Notes: generated from the sequence alone by a model not told the origin. DNA of 64,000 bases from Okapia johnstoni (GCA_024291935.2 CM044308.1:117082501-117146500); one strand, 5' to 3'; positions 1 through 11,863 are shown, counted from the stretch's first letter. Numbers and translations are program-made.

Positions 1-575
1 CTGTATCATTGTAATCGTTCTTAAATGTACATTTCAGTGGTATCACATGGATCCATAGTGTCATGTGGTATCACGTGCATCCATAGTGTCATGTAACCAT
101 CACCACCATCTTTCTCCAGTTTTTCATCTGGCCAGACTGAAACTCTGCACCCATTAAACAATAACTTCCCCTTCCATAATGTCCTCAAGGTTCATCCGTG
201 TTGTAGCATTTGCCAGAATCCCCTTCCTTTTTCAAAGCTGGAAAACATTCCACTATATGTGGACACCACATTTTGCTTATCCATCCATCTGCTCTGGCCA
301 CTTGGGTTACTTCCACACTTTAGCTGTTTTTTTTTTTTCCTTTTTTTTTGCCATCCTGCATGGTTTTTGGAATCTTAGTTTCCTGACTAGCCAGTGAACC
401 TGGGCCCTCAGCAGTGAAAGCGCTGAGTCCTAACCACTGGACTGCCTGGGAACTCCCCACACAGCAGCTATTGTGAATAGGGCAGCTGTGAACTTTTGTG
501 TGCGAATATCCCTGCTTTCAGTTCTTTGGGGTATATCCCCCCAAAAGTGGAATTGCTGGATCATAAGGTGATGTT
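1..575 (+). repeat. L1 LINE 3'-region fragment, interrupted by a SINE
   Basis: The text on either side of the SINE at about 320-455 reads as one L1-derived block. It has the familiar series about ATG-poor 'gttgtagcatttgccagaatccccttcc', 'gtggacaccacattttgc' and, after the SINE, 'ggaattgctggatcataagg'. It carries stops and gaps and has no coding potential. The exact L1 subfamily was not determined. Confidence 0.65.
320..456 (-). repeat. CHR-type tRNA-derived SINE nested in L1
   Basis: This is the reverse complement of the CHR head: it ends 'ccactggactgcctgggaactccc' on the + strand and begins with a T-rich tail. It splits the surrounding L1 text, so it inserted later. Confidence 0.75.
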
Positions 576-599
576 TATTAGTTTTGTAACTTAGAAAAC

Positions 600-1020
600 A
601 AAAGTTTTTATTTTGTTAGATAAGAAAAAACATTTACTAATGAGTCATGGGAGACCACGGTGAAAATAAAGAGCTTCAGGACCAGGGAGCAGGGCTGTTT
701 GGACACCAGGAGCAGCCGGTCGGGCCGTGCCGTTCCTGAGGGCAGGGCTGGTTTGGCAGCCCAATACTGCGTCGCAACCCGGGCCCAGCACCACACCTGT
801 CTTCTTGGAGGTGCTCGGTACAGACCATTGTCCTCACAGGATGACTTCTGCAGACCGTCTTGGCAAGTGGTAGATCTCGGAGGAGACGAAAAGACGGCTT
901 GGAAAAAAGGTGACAGTTGGGGACGGGACGTTGCCACCTGCTTCCGCACTGTGCGACCGGGCACTTCACTTCCTGAGACACTGTCCACCTTGATTCATCA
1001 CAGGACTGTTGTGAAAATAC
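600..1020. other. Unassigned GC-richer segment with overlapping open frames
   Basis: About 400 bp is richer in G, C and CpG than its surroundings and is open in several frames on both strands (for example 660-1112 plus, 608-988 minus). None of the translations is recognisable. Read on the minus strand it ends at about 600 with an AATAAA-like signal and A-rich text, as a processed transcript copy might. I cannot name a parent gene. An old SINE-like or MIR-like trace near 900-1080 is possible. Confidence 0.3.
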
Positions 1021-1281
1021 ACCGTTCACTTATTCCTTCACCCAACAAATATCACATGCCTCCCAGTGCCAGGGCTAGACCAAATTTGAAACAGAGACAT
1101 TTCTTTCAATAGATAATGCTTCAGGTTTCCTCTGGTGTAATTTTGTAAAGTAACTTTGTACTTTTTTTTTTTTGGTATTCTTTGATTCCAAAGAATATTC
1201 TTTTATTCCACATAGAAGTGCTCTTGTCTCATTCCTCTTTTTTTTCCCTAAGTTTTTATTGTGGTAGAATACACATAACTT

Positions 1282-1890
1282 TGGGCTCCAGAATCACTGC
1301 TGATGGTGATTGCAGCCATGAAATTAAAAGACGCTTACTCCTTGGAAGGAAGGTTATGGCCAACCTAGATAGCATAGTTAAAAGCAGAGACATTACTTTG
1401 CCAATAAAAGTCCGTCTAGTCAAGGCTATGGTTTTTCCAGCGGTCATGTATGGATGTGAGAGTTGGACGGTGAAGAAAGCTGAGCGCCGAAGAATTGATG
1501 CTTTTGAACTGTGGTGTTGGAGAAGACTCTTGAGAGTCCCTTGGACTGCAAGGAGATCCAACCAGTCCATCCTAAAGCAGATCAGTCCTGTGTGTTCACT
1601 GGAAGGACTGATGTTGAAGCTGAAACTCCAATACTTTGGCCACCTCATGCAAAGAGCTGACTCACTGGAAAAGACCCTAATGCTGGGTAGGATTGGGGGC
1701 AGGAGGAGAAGGGGACGACAGAGGATGAGATGGTTGGATGGCATCACCGACTCGATGGACATGGGTTTGGGTGGACTCCGGGAGTTGGTGATGGACAGGG
1801 AGACCTGGCGTGCTGCGATTCATGGGGTCGCAAAGAGTCGGACACGACTGAGCGACTGAACTGAACTGAACTGAACTGAACTGTAAGTTA
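1282..1890 (+). mobile_element. BovB (RTE) LINE 3' fragment
   Basis: The 3' end of a BovB retrotransposon, 5'-truncated. The frame 1182-1859 translates to the C-terminal part of the RTE reverse-transcriptase polyprotein, with hallmark runs such as [37 protein letters not shown] and [12 protein letters not shown]. It ends in the typical (CTGAA)n tail at about 1856-1883. The flanks carry a near-perfect target-site duplication, 1269-1281 and 1891-1903 (one mismatch), showing that it jumped into older L1 sequence. It lacks the endonuclease and most of the RT, so it is a dead copy. The frame belongs to the element, not to a host gene. Confidence 0.92.
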
Positions 1891-2370
1891 ATATACATAA
1901 CTTAAAATGTACATAAATTTACAGTATTAATCATTTTTTAAAGATTTTTTTTAATGTGGACAATTTTTAAAGCTTTTGTTGAATTTGTTACAGGATTGCT
2001 TCTGTTTTATGTTTTTGTTTTTTGGCTGCAAGGCATGTGGGACCTTAGCCCCCGGACTGGGGATCGAACCCACACCCCCTGCTTTGGAAAGTGAAGTCTT
2101 AACCACTGGACCACCAAGGAAGTCCCCTAATCATTTTAGTTATGCTAAAATATATGTGATTCCCTGTGTTGTAGAGTGTATCCTTATAGTTTAATTTATA
2201 TCAGATAGTTTCTGCCTCTCAATTCCCTACCCCTTTATTGCTCCTTTGCTCTTCCATCTTTCCACTTGTAACCACTAGTCTGTTTTCTGTATCAGTGAAT
2301 CTGATTCTTTTTTGTTACATTCCCTAGTTTGTTTTTGTAAGTTTCAAATCTATTCCTCTGTTTTTAAAAG
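1891..2370 (+). repeat. L1 fragment continuing beyond the BovB insertion
   Basis: The L1-type text that precedes the BovB copy (about 1250-1281) resumes after it and runs on past a nested SINE (1940-2128), with phrases such as 'gtaaccactagtctgttttctg'. No coding capacity remains. Confidence 0.55.
1940..2128 (-). repeat. CHR-type SINE
   Basis: Reverse-complement CHR element. It shows 'ggcatgtgggaccttag', 'ggggatcgaaccca' (the remnant of tRNA box B) and 'taaccactggaccaccaagg', the complement of the tRNA-like head, at the end. Confidence 0.85.
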
Positions 2371-3352
2371 CAAGTCTCTTACTTAAAAAAAAAAGTGATT
2401 CTCTAAGAGCTGCAGACATGCCTTTGTTCCGATGGCTCTATAACCCAGAAGGTCACCTCCCAGGTCTTACAGGAGAGAACACGTGGGTCGAGAACTTCTG
2501 GGAAACTGCAGGTCCCTCTGCTCTCTGAAGAGCCCACTGGCTTTTCTAGTCCGTAATGGTCACCTCCAGCTGCAAGGAGGAGTTAATGAGGTGTGTGGGA
2601 CAGTGATGGGAAATGGTCAGCCTCTATATCACTCCTGACACCACTGCTGAGCGAGGCCCATGGAGGGGAACTAGCCATCGGGTGAGAGAGATGGACCAGA
2701 AAACAATATGCACTTCATTAGCCGGTGATTCTGAATGTGTGGAAAAAGGCCAAGGTCCAGCCCACAGACTGTGACGGAACATTCTTAGCAGGCTGTGAGG
2801 TCTGGGCAAAGGCCGGGCAGGCAGAACGCACGCTGCCTCCGTCCAGCGTGATCTTGGGGACATTCCCCCTCCCTCTCTGCCTCCCTCTCTCTGTCTCTCT
2901 CCCTCCCTGTTTATTTTTTATTTGCTATTTAATGCCTCATTCCCTGGGGGGATAGGGAAGATAACAGGTTACTGTCTGGGAACCCCAGCCTGTGACTCAG
3001 TACACACCTGGGCACACAGCCCACCAGCTGCCAGTTTCCCCCTTGCCCAGCCGCTGGACCAATGCATGATGCCCCAGCTGAGGCCGTGGAAGTCAAGCCA
3101 AGCATCTCTTCCTCCTAGGGCCTCAGCTCCAACCCATGGCAGACAGACACTGTCAGCCTGGGTCAGAGATGGCCACTGTCACGTCCCTGAGATGCCATGG
3201 GGCTCCAGCATGCTCTCTCAACCTCTTTGTGCCCACACCAGGCTCCCTGAGGGTGTCGAGAATGGTGGTGGTTGCCGGGTGGGAGTTAGGAAGAAAGAGG
3301 ACTGGTGGGGCCTACAACTGGAGCCCAAAACCCACCCCAGAAAGGATCCTCC

Positions 3353-3508
3353 CTGGGTCAGGAAGATCCCCTGAAGTAGGACCTCCCACTCCAGTATTCT
3401 TGTCTAGAAAATTCCACAGACAGAGGAGCCTGGCAGGCTACAGTCTGTACAGGCTATGGGCTCACGAAGAGTCAGACATGACTGAGCATACACGAGCACA
3501 CTCACATT
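3353..3508 (+). repeat. BOV-tA SINE, 5'-truncated
   Basis: Only the Bov-A half is well preserved ('cccactccagtattcttg', 'cagaggagcctggcaggcta', 'gactgagcat'). The tRNA-like head is missing or decayed. Confidence 0.8.
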
Positions 3509-4216
3509 GCCTAAGGAGAGAGGTTCAGACCCCTGGGCATGGCATCCAATGTTTGCTCATATCGGTCCTCCCTAACTTCCCAACATCATTGTTAGCAAGA
3601 TCCCTCCATGGTCCAGACAACTCAGCTTGCCCTCTGCCCCCATCGCCTCCTCACCTACTTTCAGGCCTGCAAGCCTTTGCTGAACAATTCTTTCTGCCTG
3701 AAATGTTCTCTGAGTTCTTGTCAAAATTGTACTTACCCTTCAAGCGTTCTGAGTCCCTGCAGAACTTGACTGATTCCCCTAGTATTATTAGCATTTGCTT
3801 CTATTTATTCATTGTGCCAAGTGGTTTACATATTTATCTTTCCTGCCAAATTCTACACTGTTTTCCTTCTGACTGACGAAGAAACTGAAGTTCAGAGTGG
3901 CAGCTTGCCCAGGGTCACATCTGGGAAGCAGCAGACACAGGTTGCAAACTCAGATCAGCCTGGTTCCAAGCCCTACCCCGAGTCCCCTACCGTTGCTGCC
4001 TCTCAGCAGGTACAGAAAACGTGTGAAGCTAGGCGACACAAGATCTCAATGTAAATCTTGAGCTTTCTGAGCATAAATGGAGAAAACTAAAAGTAGAAGG
4101 AATAGTTTTATCTCACAGGGCCATTATGAAGAATAAATGAGATGCTTTATGCGAAGCAATCAGCACCATACTTATTGTAAAGCCTGTTCCACTTGGTCTA
4201 GCAATAGAAGTGAGTA

Positions 4217-4345
4217 TATGGGATTTCCCTGGTGGTCTAGTGGTTAAGACCCTGCTTCCACTGCAGAGGACACGGGTTAGACCACTGATCAGAAAACTAA
4301 GATCCCATATGTCACACGGTGTGGCCAAAAACAACATAAAATAGT
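4217..4345 (+). repeat. CHR-type SINE
   Basis: Forward copy starting 'tttccctggtggtctagtgg' and ending in 'cacacggtgtggccaaaaac' followed by A-rich sequence. Confidence 0.85.
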
Positions 4346-4974
4346 TCAATAAAACATTTTTTAATCTAAAAAAGAGGAATGAGTGCATATGTGTCTATCT
4401 CTCCCATTATAAAATCAACTCTTTCAGAGCAGCAATGGAATCACATTCATCTCAGCACAACTAGACAGCTTCTGAAGTGCCCAGCACCCAGTAGGTGCTC
4501 AATAAATGTCTGCTGCATTGACCCAGCAGCCCTACATGCTCTTACCCCCAGGCCGGGGAGCAGGGTCTGTGTCTAGTCACCTAGCATTAAAGAAGACCTT
4601 GGTCATCCCTTAGCTGAGGCCCAGTGGCCACTCATGCCCCAGATCATGTCACCGACCTCCTGACCAGACACCACCCGGCGGAGCAGGGGTGTGTCCACCA
4701 TGGAAGGAGAGGGGACACAGGTGGGGAGGCACGAGTGACTCACCAAGGGGCTAGTGGCTCCTGTCTCGTGCACTGGACCCAATATCTTTCCTGACACTGT
4801 TCCAGCTTTTCCATCACTTGAGCATGACCTCAGGACTAGAATGAGGGGGTAACTCTTTTTACCTTACCCTTAAATCTTGTGTCTGTTCTAGGCTGTGCCT
4901 TGTGCTAACCTTATCATTGTACAAACACAACATTGTGGAGAGGACTGTGGAGTCCAGCTTCAGAAGACTTGGGT

Positions 4975-5160
4975 CAATAGAGGGTGGTACTGGAATCTTC
5001 GGTCGGTCTTTTTTCCTCTCTGAGCCTCGGTTTCCTCGTCCGTGAAACGTGAATACTAATTCCTGCCTTGCCTTCTTTGCGAGACTGTTTTGAGGATCAA
5101 ATGAAAGAAGGAAGCTCTTTGCACACCATAAAACCCTGTACAAATGTTAGGGCTCTTTAT
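4975..5160 (+). repeat. MIR SINE relic
   Basis: The typical MIR core order is visible: 'ctctgagcctcggtttcctc', 'gaggatcaaatgaaag', 'gctctttgcacac'. Ancient and diverged. Confidence 0.6.
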
Positions 5161-5354
5161 GTGGCTGGTATCGCCTTAGACAGGAAAGACTTTGACCTCT
5201 CTCTTTCTAACACATCACAAGATTTCTCTGCCCTGAAACTGTTCAGGGTGCTTCTCTATACCCTGTCTCTCCCATCCCATTTGGGTTTGGAAGATGCAAA
5301 GGAACCAGAAGGAAGGTACTTAATGGAGCACTAGGGAGTCCTCAGTTCAAGGCC

Positions 5355-5490
5355 AAGGTTCCACTCCTTAACCATTTGAGGATCCTTGGGCCAGTATTTA
5401 CCCTTTTAGAGCCTCTATTTCTTCATCATTAAAGCAGGACTGACACTGCCTAGCTCACAGGTTTGTGGGAAGAATACAGAGGAGAGCACC
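5355..5490 (+). repeat. MIR SINE relic
   Basis: MIR-like 'gagcctctatttcttcatc' followed by 'ctagctcacaggtttgtggg'. Diverged. Confidence 0.5.
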
Positions 5491-6382
5491 ACGAGGATCC
5501 CTCACTAACAATTCTTTGACTATTAATCTGAAAACAGATTCCAGGAAATCTTAGTAAAGAGTATTGCCTTTCTTTCTTTTCTGAACACTAGCCTGGCCCA
5601 TATCGTTGATTCAATAAACACTTATACAGCCCCTGCTGTGTGCTGGGCCCCCTGCCAACCTCACTTTTCATGGGTGTAGTAGAAGGGCTAGATTATTGCT
5701 CTGGAGTGAAAGCTGTCTATGCCAGGTGTAGTATTTATTAGTTTAATATCATACTAGGTTGCTCGTTTTTAATTTAATCTTTTACAAGCTCCTGGGAACA
5801 CCCTATTTCTAAAAATGACCCAGCAAGAAGGAGGTGGGTTGTGGAATCAAATGAGAGAAATCTCCTCTACCCTTAGGAGTTTTCCTGGCAAAGATCATCT
5901 GATAGCAGCTTGTTTGGGGAAATAAAAGCACAGAGCTGGAAGGGATTTCTAGAAAGGAAGCTGAGGGCTGGGGTGGTAGGATCTGACATCCTCCTGGAGT
6001 CATTCTGAAGGAACTTCAAACACCCACAAACATCCCTTGGTGCTCTGATTCGACCCTCCAAATCCAGGATTTAGGAGGAGGGAAGGAAGGGAGGCAGGAA
6101 GGAGCCCTTGAGCTATGTGCTATGATTGAGAAAGTACTTCATTTGAAACCAAGTCCAAGCCCCCTACAAATCTAATTTTCCTTCAATCCCAAAGATAGAA
6201 CCATTGACATATGGTGTGACTCATAAGTGATCAGTGATTGCCTCTCAGGGTCTCTTTCTTGGGAAAGTCATTTCCCCTCCCTGAATCTTTTTCCTCATCC
6301 CAAAGATAGTGAAGTTGCCTTCATCCAAGTTCCAACAAAAACTGTAGCCCACAGGCTAAATCCAGCCAGCCAATTGTTTTCT

Positions 6383-6461
6383 GTTTTTTTTTTTTTCTTT
6401 TGTTTTGCTGTGTCCTGCATTGCCAGGTGGATTTTTAACCAATGGATCACCAGTGAAGTCC
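6383..6461 (-). repeat. CHR-type SINE fragment
   Basis: Short reverse copy with a T-rich start and 'accaatggatcaccagtgaa' at the end. Flanking 'ccaattg' text on both sides looks like its target-site duplication. Confidence 0.7.
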
Positions 6462-6595
6462 ATCCAATTGCTTTTGTAAGTAGTTTTATTGGCACAAAGC
6501 CACACAATTCATTTGTGTATTGTCTATGACAGCAGAATTGAGCAGTTGTGATGAGACTATAAGCCTCAAAAGCCTAAAATACTTACTAACACACT

Positions 6596-6788
6596 GATGT
6601 GCTCAGTGGTGTCTGACTCTTTGTCATCCCACGGATGGTAGCCCACCCGGCTCCTCTGTCCATGGAATTTTCCAAGAAGGAATACTGGAGTGGGTTGCCA
6701 TTTCCTACTCCAGGGGATCTTCCCAACCCAGGAATCGAACCCGAGTCTCTTGTATCTCCTGCATCGGCAAGCAGATTCTTTACCAGTG
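6596..6788 (-). repeat. BOV-tA SINE
   Basis: Near full-length reverse copy: Bov-A part 'gtgtctgactctttgtcatc', then 'aacccaggaatcgaacccga', which is the complement of the tRNA-like box B region. Confidence 0.92.
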
Positions 6789-7147
6789 TGTTTCTTCTGC
6801 AAATGTTTTCTACAAGTCTGTAGCTTGTTTTCTCATTCTCTTGACCTCGACTTTTGTAGGGCAGAACATTTTAATTTTAATGAAGTATTCTTTCATGGAT
6901 CACAACACAGTTTTTAAGAGAAGAATGTCATATTCATAATAATGATCCAGCCCCATATGGAAAAAGTTTGCCCACCCCTGAAATATGCTAGTCTGTAAGT
7001 TTCAATGGTGATAAACTATACGTGAGAAATGGGAAAGAATGTATAGGGTCATGCAGCAACTGTAAACAAGGGAGCAGTAAGGAGGTGGCTGACACTGTTT
7101 ACATTTTACACTTTGGAATTATATACTTTTTACTAAGTTATCATTTG

Positions 7148-7347
7148 GGCTTCCCCAGTGGCTCAGACAGTAAAAAGCCTGCTTGAAATGCAGGAGACCA
7201 GGGTTCAATCCCTGGGTCAGTCACCTGGAGAAGTAAATGGCAACCCACTCCAGTACTCTTGCCTGGAAAAATCCCATGGATGGAGGAGCCTGGTGGGCTA
7301 CAGTCCATGGGGTTGCAAAGAGTCGGACACGACTGAGCAGCTAACAT
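7148..7347 (+). repeat. BOV-tA SINE
   Basis: Full-length forward copy from 'gggcttccccagtggctcag' to 'cacgactgagcagctaac'. Confidence 0.95.
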
Positions 7348-7359
7348 TAACAAAGTTTT

Positions 7360-7780
7360 AATTTGTAGCAACATCCACAAATCCTAAGTGTGTAGCCTGA
7401 TGATGTATCCACCATCCTGATCAAGACAGAGAACTTTCCCAGCATCCCAGAAAGCTCCCTCATTACCCATCCCTGTGAATACATCCCCCAAAGTAACCTC
7501 AATTTTTTTTTAAGAAGACCATTGTAAAAGTCTTTGTTGAATTTGTTTCAGTGTTGCTTCTGTTTTATGTTCAGGTTTTTTTGACCAGGAGGCATGTGGG
7601 ATCTTAGCTCTCCAACCAGGGATCAAACCTGTACCCCCTGCATTGGAAGGCAAAGTCTTAACCACTGGACTGCCAGGGGAGTCCCAAGTAGCCTCAATTT
7701 TAACCTCTATCACCATGGATTAGTTTTTCCTGCTTTTTAACTTTATATAAATGGAGTCGCACATTATATACCCATTTGGG
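7360..7780 (+). repeat. L1 fragment with nested CHR SINE
   Basis: L1-type text ('agacagagaactttcccagc', 'cattacccatccctg', then 'taacctctatcaccatggat' and 'atggagtcgcac') is divided by the SINE at 7506-7685. Confidence 0.55.
7506..7685 (-). repeat. CHR-type SINE with 15-bp target-site duplication
   Basis: Reverse CHR copy. The host sequence aagtaacctcaattt (7491-7505) recurs at 7686-7700 with one mismatch, marking both edges of the insertion. Confidence 0.9.
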
Positions 7781-7884
7781 TCTGGAAAAGGTATTTAAAC
7801 TACAACCTCTTGCTGACAACTTGAAAAATCAAGTATAAATAAGGACACAAAAATCACTCTTAATGGTATTGTGCAGGAATGATT

Positions 7885-7995
7885 ACTTGCGCATTTATTC
7901 AACAAAAGTTTTATTGAGCATCTTTTATGGATCAGACACCTCTCTGGACATTGAAGAGTAAGTTATGAGATGTTCTCCATCTTCTTGGAGTTTAC
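7885..7995 (+). repeat. L2/MIR-like relic
   Basis: The pattern 'ttattcaacaaaagttttattgagcatc' followed by 'cttggagtttacc' is the familiar 3' end of an old L2-type element. Confidence 0.5.
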
Positions 7996-8924
7996 CATCC
8001 ATGGTGCCCCACGTCTAGTACTACTCAGAGTTCCAGCCTGAGCTCATGTGTCATCTGCCTAAAAGTCTGGAAATGGACAACGTGGTCATTCTGGAATTTC
8101 AAATCATAGAAAAGATAGGGAACTTAAATGGCCATTCAGACCAAGTGGCCATCTCTCAAAAGCAGAGTCAGAGAAGGTGCCCAGCCAAGCCTTTTGGGGA
8201 GGTGAAGAGTTATCCAAAAAAGAATGTTGTATCCAGAGATGGAAACTCAGGCTCTAATGCCACAGTCTGGAATGCTCTCTAGGCTGCAACGCTGCTCTCT
8301 TAACAATAAGGCTTCCAACCTCTTTTAGACTAGGATGGGGTGGTATTCATGCTTAACTCTAGAGATGCTTTGATTTTGAGACTTTCTAGAGACTCTCCCG
8401 AATCAATGCAGAGAGGGGAGCATCAGAGAACAGAGAGGACTGGGTTCTCCCAGCTGTAAGCAAATCAGGGGAACCGTGGAAAGTAGGAGGAAGACTGTGC
8501 ACAAGCGCAGGAAAGCAGGGTCACCTAGGCCATGAAGTTACGGGAGAGACTGAGTCCATGGGAACCACGAGGGCCATTCTGTGAAATTTCTGAGATGGTG
8601 CCAGGAAAACTTTCATAGACTAATGAGCCAACTGGATTTTAAATTATCTTGGATCAGGGACTACATTTCCCATAGAAAAATCTTGGAATGTGAACGAGCG
8701 GATTCATTGTTTGAGTAGAAGGACCTAATCTGGTCTCCTTAAAGTCAGTAACTCAAAAAAAAAAAAAAAAAAAGCTGGGAATAAAAGAGCCCCAGAAGAT
8801 CAGCAGCCTTACTTCTTTGCATGTTTTCATGATGGGCTGTCTCTTTCTAAACATGTCAGACACTTGAACCTGCAGTTACTAACTCATTATTTTTTTACCT
8901 TCACAAAAACACAATAGAGTATTA

Positions 8925-9020
8925 GGATCATTTTCCACCTAAGGAAACTGAGGCTCAGAAGCTTATGTAATGCAAGCTTATCCAAGTTGCACAGCTGGTT
9001 AAGCAGATTGCAGAACCCAC
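8925..9020 (-). repeat. MIR relic
   Basis: MIR-like 'aaggaaactgaggctcagaa' followed by 'agttgcacagctggttaag'. Confidence 0.55.
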
Positions 9021-10176
9021 ATTTAGGTCTGTTTGACACCAACATCTGCTCTCTATTCTCTGCTGTGAAATCACAGCAGAATCCCCCTTTTCAACTTCCC
9101 ATCTCCCAATGCAATACAACTGGAGCCCTTTCCTTTCATCCTAAAGCTCTACTCAAAAATCAAGCCCCAATCTCAACTCTTCTATTAACTTATTACAGTA
9201 GCTCCAAGCCACCTCTTTAAAATGTCCTACATCTTCTTTTCCCAGTTCTTTAAAATGGGGCTACTACGTCAGCCCATCATTACTTTATCCTGTGGGAAGC
9301 ATAAACAAGAGTATTTCAGTTATGTTCTGGCTTCCTCTGTTTGGAGGAAGCCTAACCAAAGTGTTTTACGAGAGAATTCATTTGGTGAGTGTTTGTGACC
9401 CACATCCCGAAGGACCCTCTGTTGGGATCCTTACACTTTTTCTTTCTAAATTTCCATATGGGTCTGCTCACAGATAGATAGCTTCAGTTACTTGGTGAGC
9501 ACCCATATTGTATCAGGTGGTATACACCAATACCTGAGTGAGAGGGTTACAGGAAGCTGCTGGCTTTGAATAGCCAGGTTACCTGGACACGCATAGGAAA
9601 TTTCCCTGTACTCTGGGCAATGTTCTGTGTGTTTCCATTGGCTGGGGTAGGGTGGAAGAATGGGTTTGCTGACACCTGAATTTTGAGAGATAAGGAAGCT
9701 TGAGAGTCAGACTGGGCACACGGCAGTCGGAACTACAAATCAAAGCTTTGTTGTTAAAAGGGAAGTGATGGCTGGTTTTTTAATGGGTTTTCCCAGCTAA
9801 ACACAGAAACTGATCTTCATTACACTTGACTGCTTCTATCATGATAGCAAGTGAGAGACAGAGAAAAAGCGATTGTTCTCCAGGGACATTTACTCTGAAC
9901 ACTTCATTATCCCTGCTGAGGGGAGCTGGGGAGGCAAAAAATGTTCTCCCATTGGGCTGAACTGTGAGGGGCAAGGAGGTGCCATATGTCACAACAAACT
10001 CCAAAACAATAAGGTGAAATGAAGAGCCCTCCTTTCTATGAACCTATTACCCTTTTCTGGGGGGAAGACACTGTAAAGGTCACCCAGAGCTCCATGCACA
10101 CAACCACTTTCTCGTGGGTGGTCCAGGAGTGCAGAGCAAACCCTGAATTTAAAAAAGTCAACCTAGCTCCTTAGCA

Positions 10177-10380
10177 GGGCTTCCCTGATGGCTCAGTGGT
10201 AAAGAATCCTCCTGCCAATGCAGCAGACACAGGTTCCATCCTTGAGTCCCCTGGAGAAGGAAATGGCTCCCCACTCCAGTATTCTTGCCTGGGAAATCCC
10301 ATGGACAGAGGAGCCTGGCAGGGCTACAGTCCATGGGGTCGCAAAAGAGTGCGGCACAACTTAGGGACTAAACAACAACA
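10177..10380 (+). repeat. BOV-tA SINE with perfect 12-bp target-site duplication
   Basis: Full-length forward copy. The flanking AGCTCCTTAGCA occurs at 10165-10176 and again at 10381-10392 without mismatch, so the insertion edges are exact and the copy is relatively young. Confidence 0.95.
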
Positions 10381-11850
10381 AGCTCCTTAGCAACCTAACT
10401 TGGATCAACCACATCTGGGTTTCAGCCCCAGTACCTGAACCAAGCAGACAGATCTGATGATCCTCCCCATTTCCACTCCTACTCCTGCTGAAATTCCCCT
10501 CTTCCTCTTAACTGTCTTTAAAAGGTGGGAAAGGGGGGAGACTTTGCTTAGAAGCTCCTTTGCAAATTCCCTGCTCATTCTGAATGTTTGTCCCTAAGCT
10601 CCCAGTCCCTCCAAGCCCAGCGCTGAATCTGCCTGGTTCTGAGAATCCTGAACCTCCCAAGGGGCTAGATTTTACTACTAGAAACCGACTGCCTGCCTTC
10701 TCAGAAAAGTGTGAACACTGTTCCTGGAATACAGGGTTTCACAGGTGGGCTCACTCAATGTACACAATGCCGCATCCTCTGGGCTTTAGGTTTCAGTATT
10801 TCTTAGGTGATGAACCTGAGGCTTAGAGAGGGGAAGGAGGTGTCCTCTGCCCCAGGAACTATGGGACTGTGAGCCATGGGTCCTAAAAAGCCCCTGCTGC
10901 CCTGGGTCTTCTGCAGGTCCTGGGCAGCCTGGAGGTCGGGGAGAACCTCCTGCCTCCTTCCTCCCCACTGAGCGCCTTGGGGAGATGCAGGTGAAACAGA
11001 GAGCTGAGAGGTTCCCGACTTCCTTCCTGGGCCAGGCCGGCGTGAACAATCAATTCTGTCCCTCGCTAGCTTGGTCGGCCCCTTCCCAACTTCGCGTTGG
11101 AGTCGCCAGCCACCGCCGCCTTGACCTGGGGTCCGCAGAGATCAGTCTCTGGCCCCGGGAACCGCTGTGTCCTGGAGCTGCGAATAAACCAGAAATCAGT
11201 GCGCACAGAAGACGTGTGGCTTCAACTGTCCAGCCTGCTTTCATCGCCAGAAAGGAGGCCCCGCAATCCCAGTTTTGCCCCGAAAGCGCGCTTTGATATT
11301 ATGGGTTTTAAAGCTCAGGGGCCCGGGCGCCCAGGTCCCCAGGTCCCCGCGGCTTGGCCGGGCTGGGTGCCGGTGCGACCCCGCTGCACCAGGTTAGTCG
11401 GCGCCTCCTCTTCCCAGGGGTTCTCCCGGCCTCCTTCCCGCTGGCCTATGCTCTGGGGCCGACAGGTCTACAAATCCAAGCCGCCAGCCCCGGCGCCCGA
11501 AGGCCTGGGATCCGCAGAGCGGTAACCCAGGTAGAACTCAGTGCCCGCCACCCACCCCACATTCCGCACTCACCCCTGCCCAACACACCCCTCTTTCCCC
11601 GGGTCTCCGCGTCCACTCCCCTGCGGTCAGTTTCTTCCTCCGCCCGCCCGGCTCTCCGGGCCCACCGCTTGCAGGTTGGTCTGGACGCGGCCCCTCTCCT
11701 CTGCTTCTCCCAAGAGCACCCCAGCTTCCTCCAGCTCTCACCTGAGCCCCGAGCGCAGTTTCTCCTTCTCTCCAGATTTAAAGCCGGACCCACAGCGGGT
11801 GGAAAAGTCTTGGCGCCTTGCACACCAGGATGCAAGCTACTTGTTTAACG

Positions 11851-11863
11851 AGTCCAAAGGTCA
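11851..11863 (+). promoter_or_regulatory. DR1 nuclear-receptor element (HNF4/COUP-TF type)
   Basis: AGTCCA-A-AGGTCA is a direct repeat of two nuclear-receptor half-sites separated by one base, about 440 bp upstream of the ATG. DR1 sites bind HNF4A, RXR heterodimers and COUP-TFs. Published work on the vHNF1 proximal promoter describes a DR1 and octamer sites (recalled, not checked). Binding here is inferred from the motif. Confidence 0.6.

Larger units (their letters stand above)
6335..6982 (-). mobile_element. Old hAT-type DNA transposon, split by two SINEs
   Basis: Pieces of one non-autonomous DNA transposon lie at about 6340-6375, 6462-6592 and 6945-6982. They carry the characteristic 'cacaaagccacacaattcat', 'gtattgtctatg' and terminal 'aaaaagtttgcccacccctg' text. 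The family has 'caggggtcggcaaac'-like ends. I do not assign a family name. A CHR SINE and a BOV-tA SINE interrupt it, and 6800-6940 may be further inserted material. A second copy, opposite in orientation, is at 31893-32205. Confidence 0.6.
1..11030. other. Upstream intergenic region, repeat-rich, no gene recognised
   Basis: I see no protein-coding exon or RNA gene here. Open frames are short, overlap on both strands, or run through SINE and LINE sequence. Recognisable content is L1 pieces with nested SINEs, one BovB fragment, BOV-tA and CHR SINEs, an old DNA transposon and MIR/L2 relics, listed separately. Stretches 2380-3350, 3510-4215, 7720-7880, 8010-8920, 9060-10160 and 10395-11030 hold no feature I can name beyond a 17-base A run near 8757-8773 and weak MIR-like traces. 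Confidence 0.7.

Noticed and set aside
1182..1859. 225-codon open frame that could be taken for a host gene
   Set aside because: It is the C-terminal reverse-transcriptase region of a BovB LINE, with a target-site duplication.
3136..3876. 246-codon open frame upstream of HNF1B
   Set aside because: It reads through a BOV-tA SINE and unrelated sequence, and no part is recognisable.
7148..7230. tRNA-like sequence with box A/B resemblance
   Set aside because: It is the tRNA-derived head of a BOV-tA SINE, present many times in the window, and does not fold as a complete tRNA.
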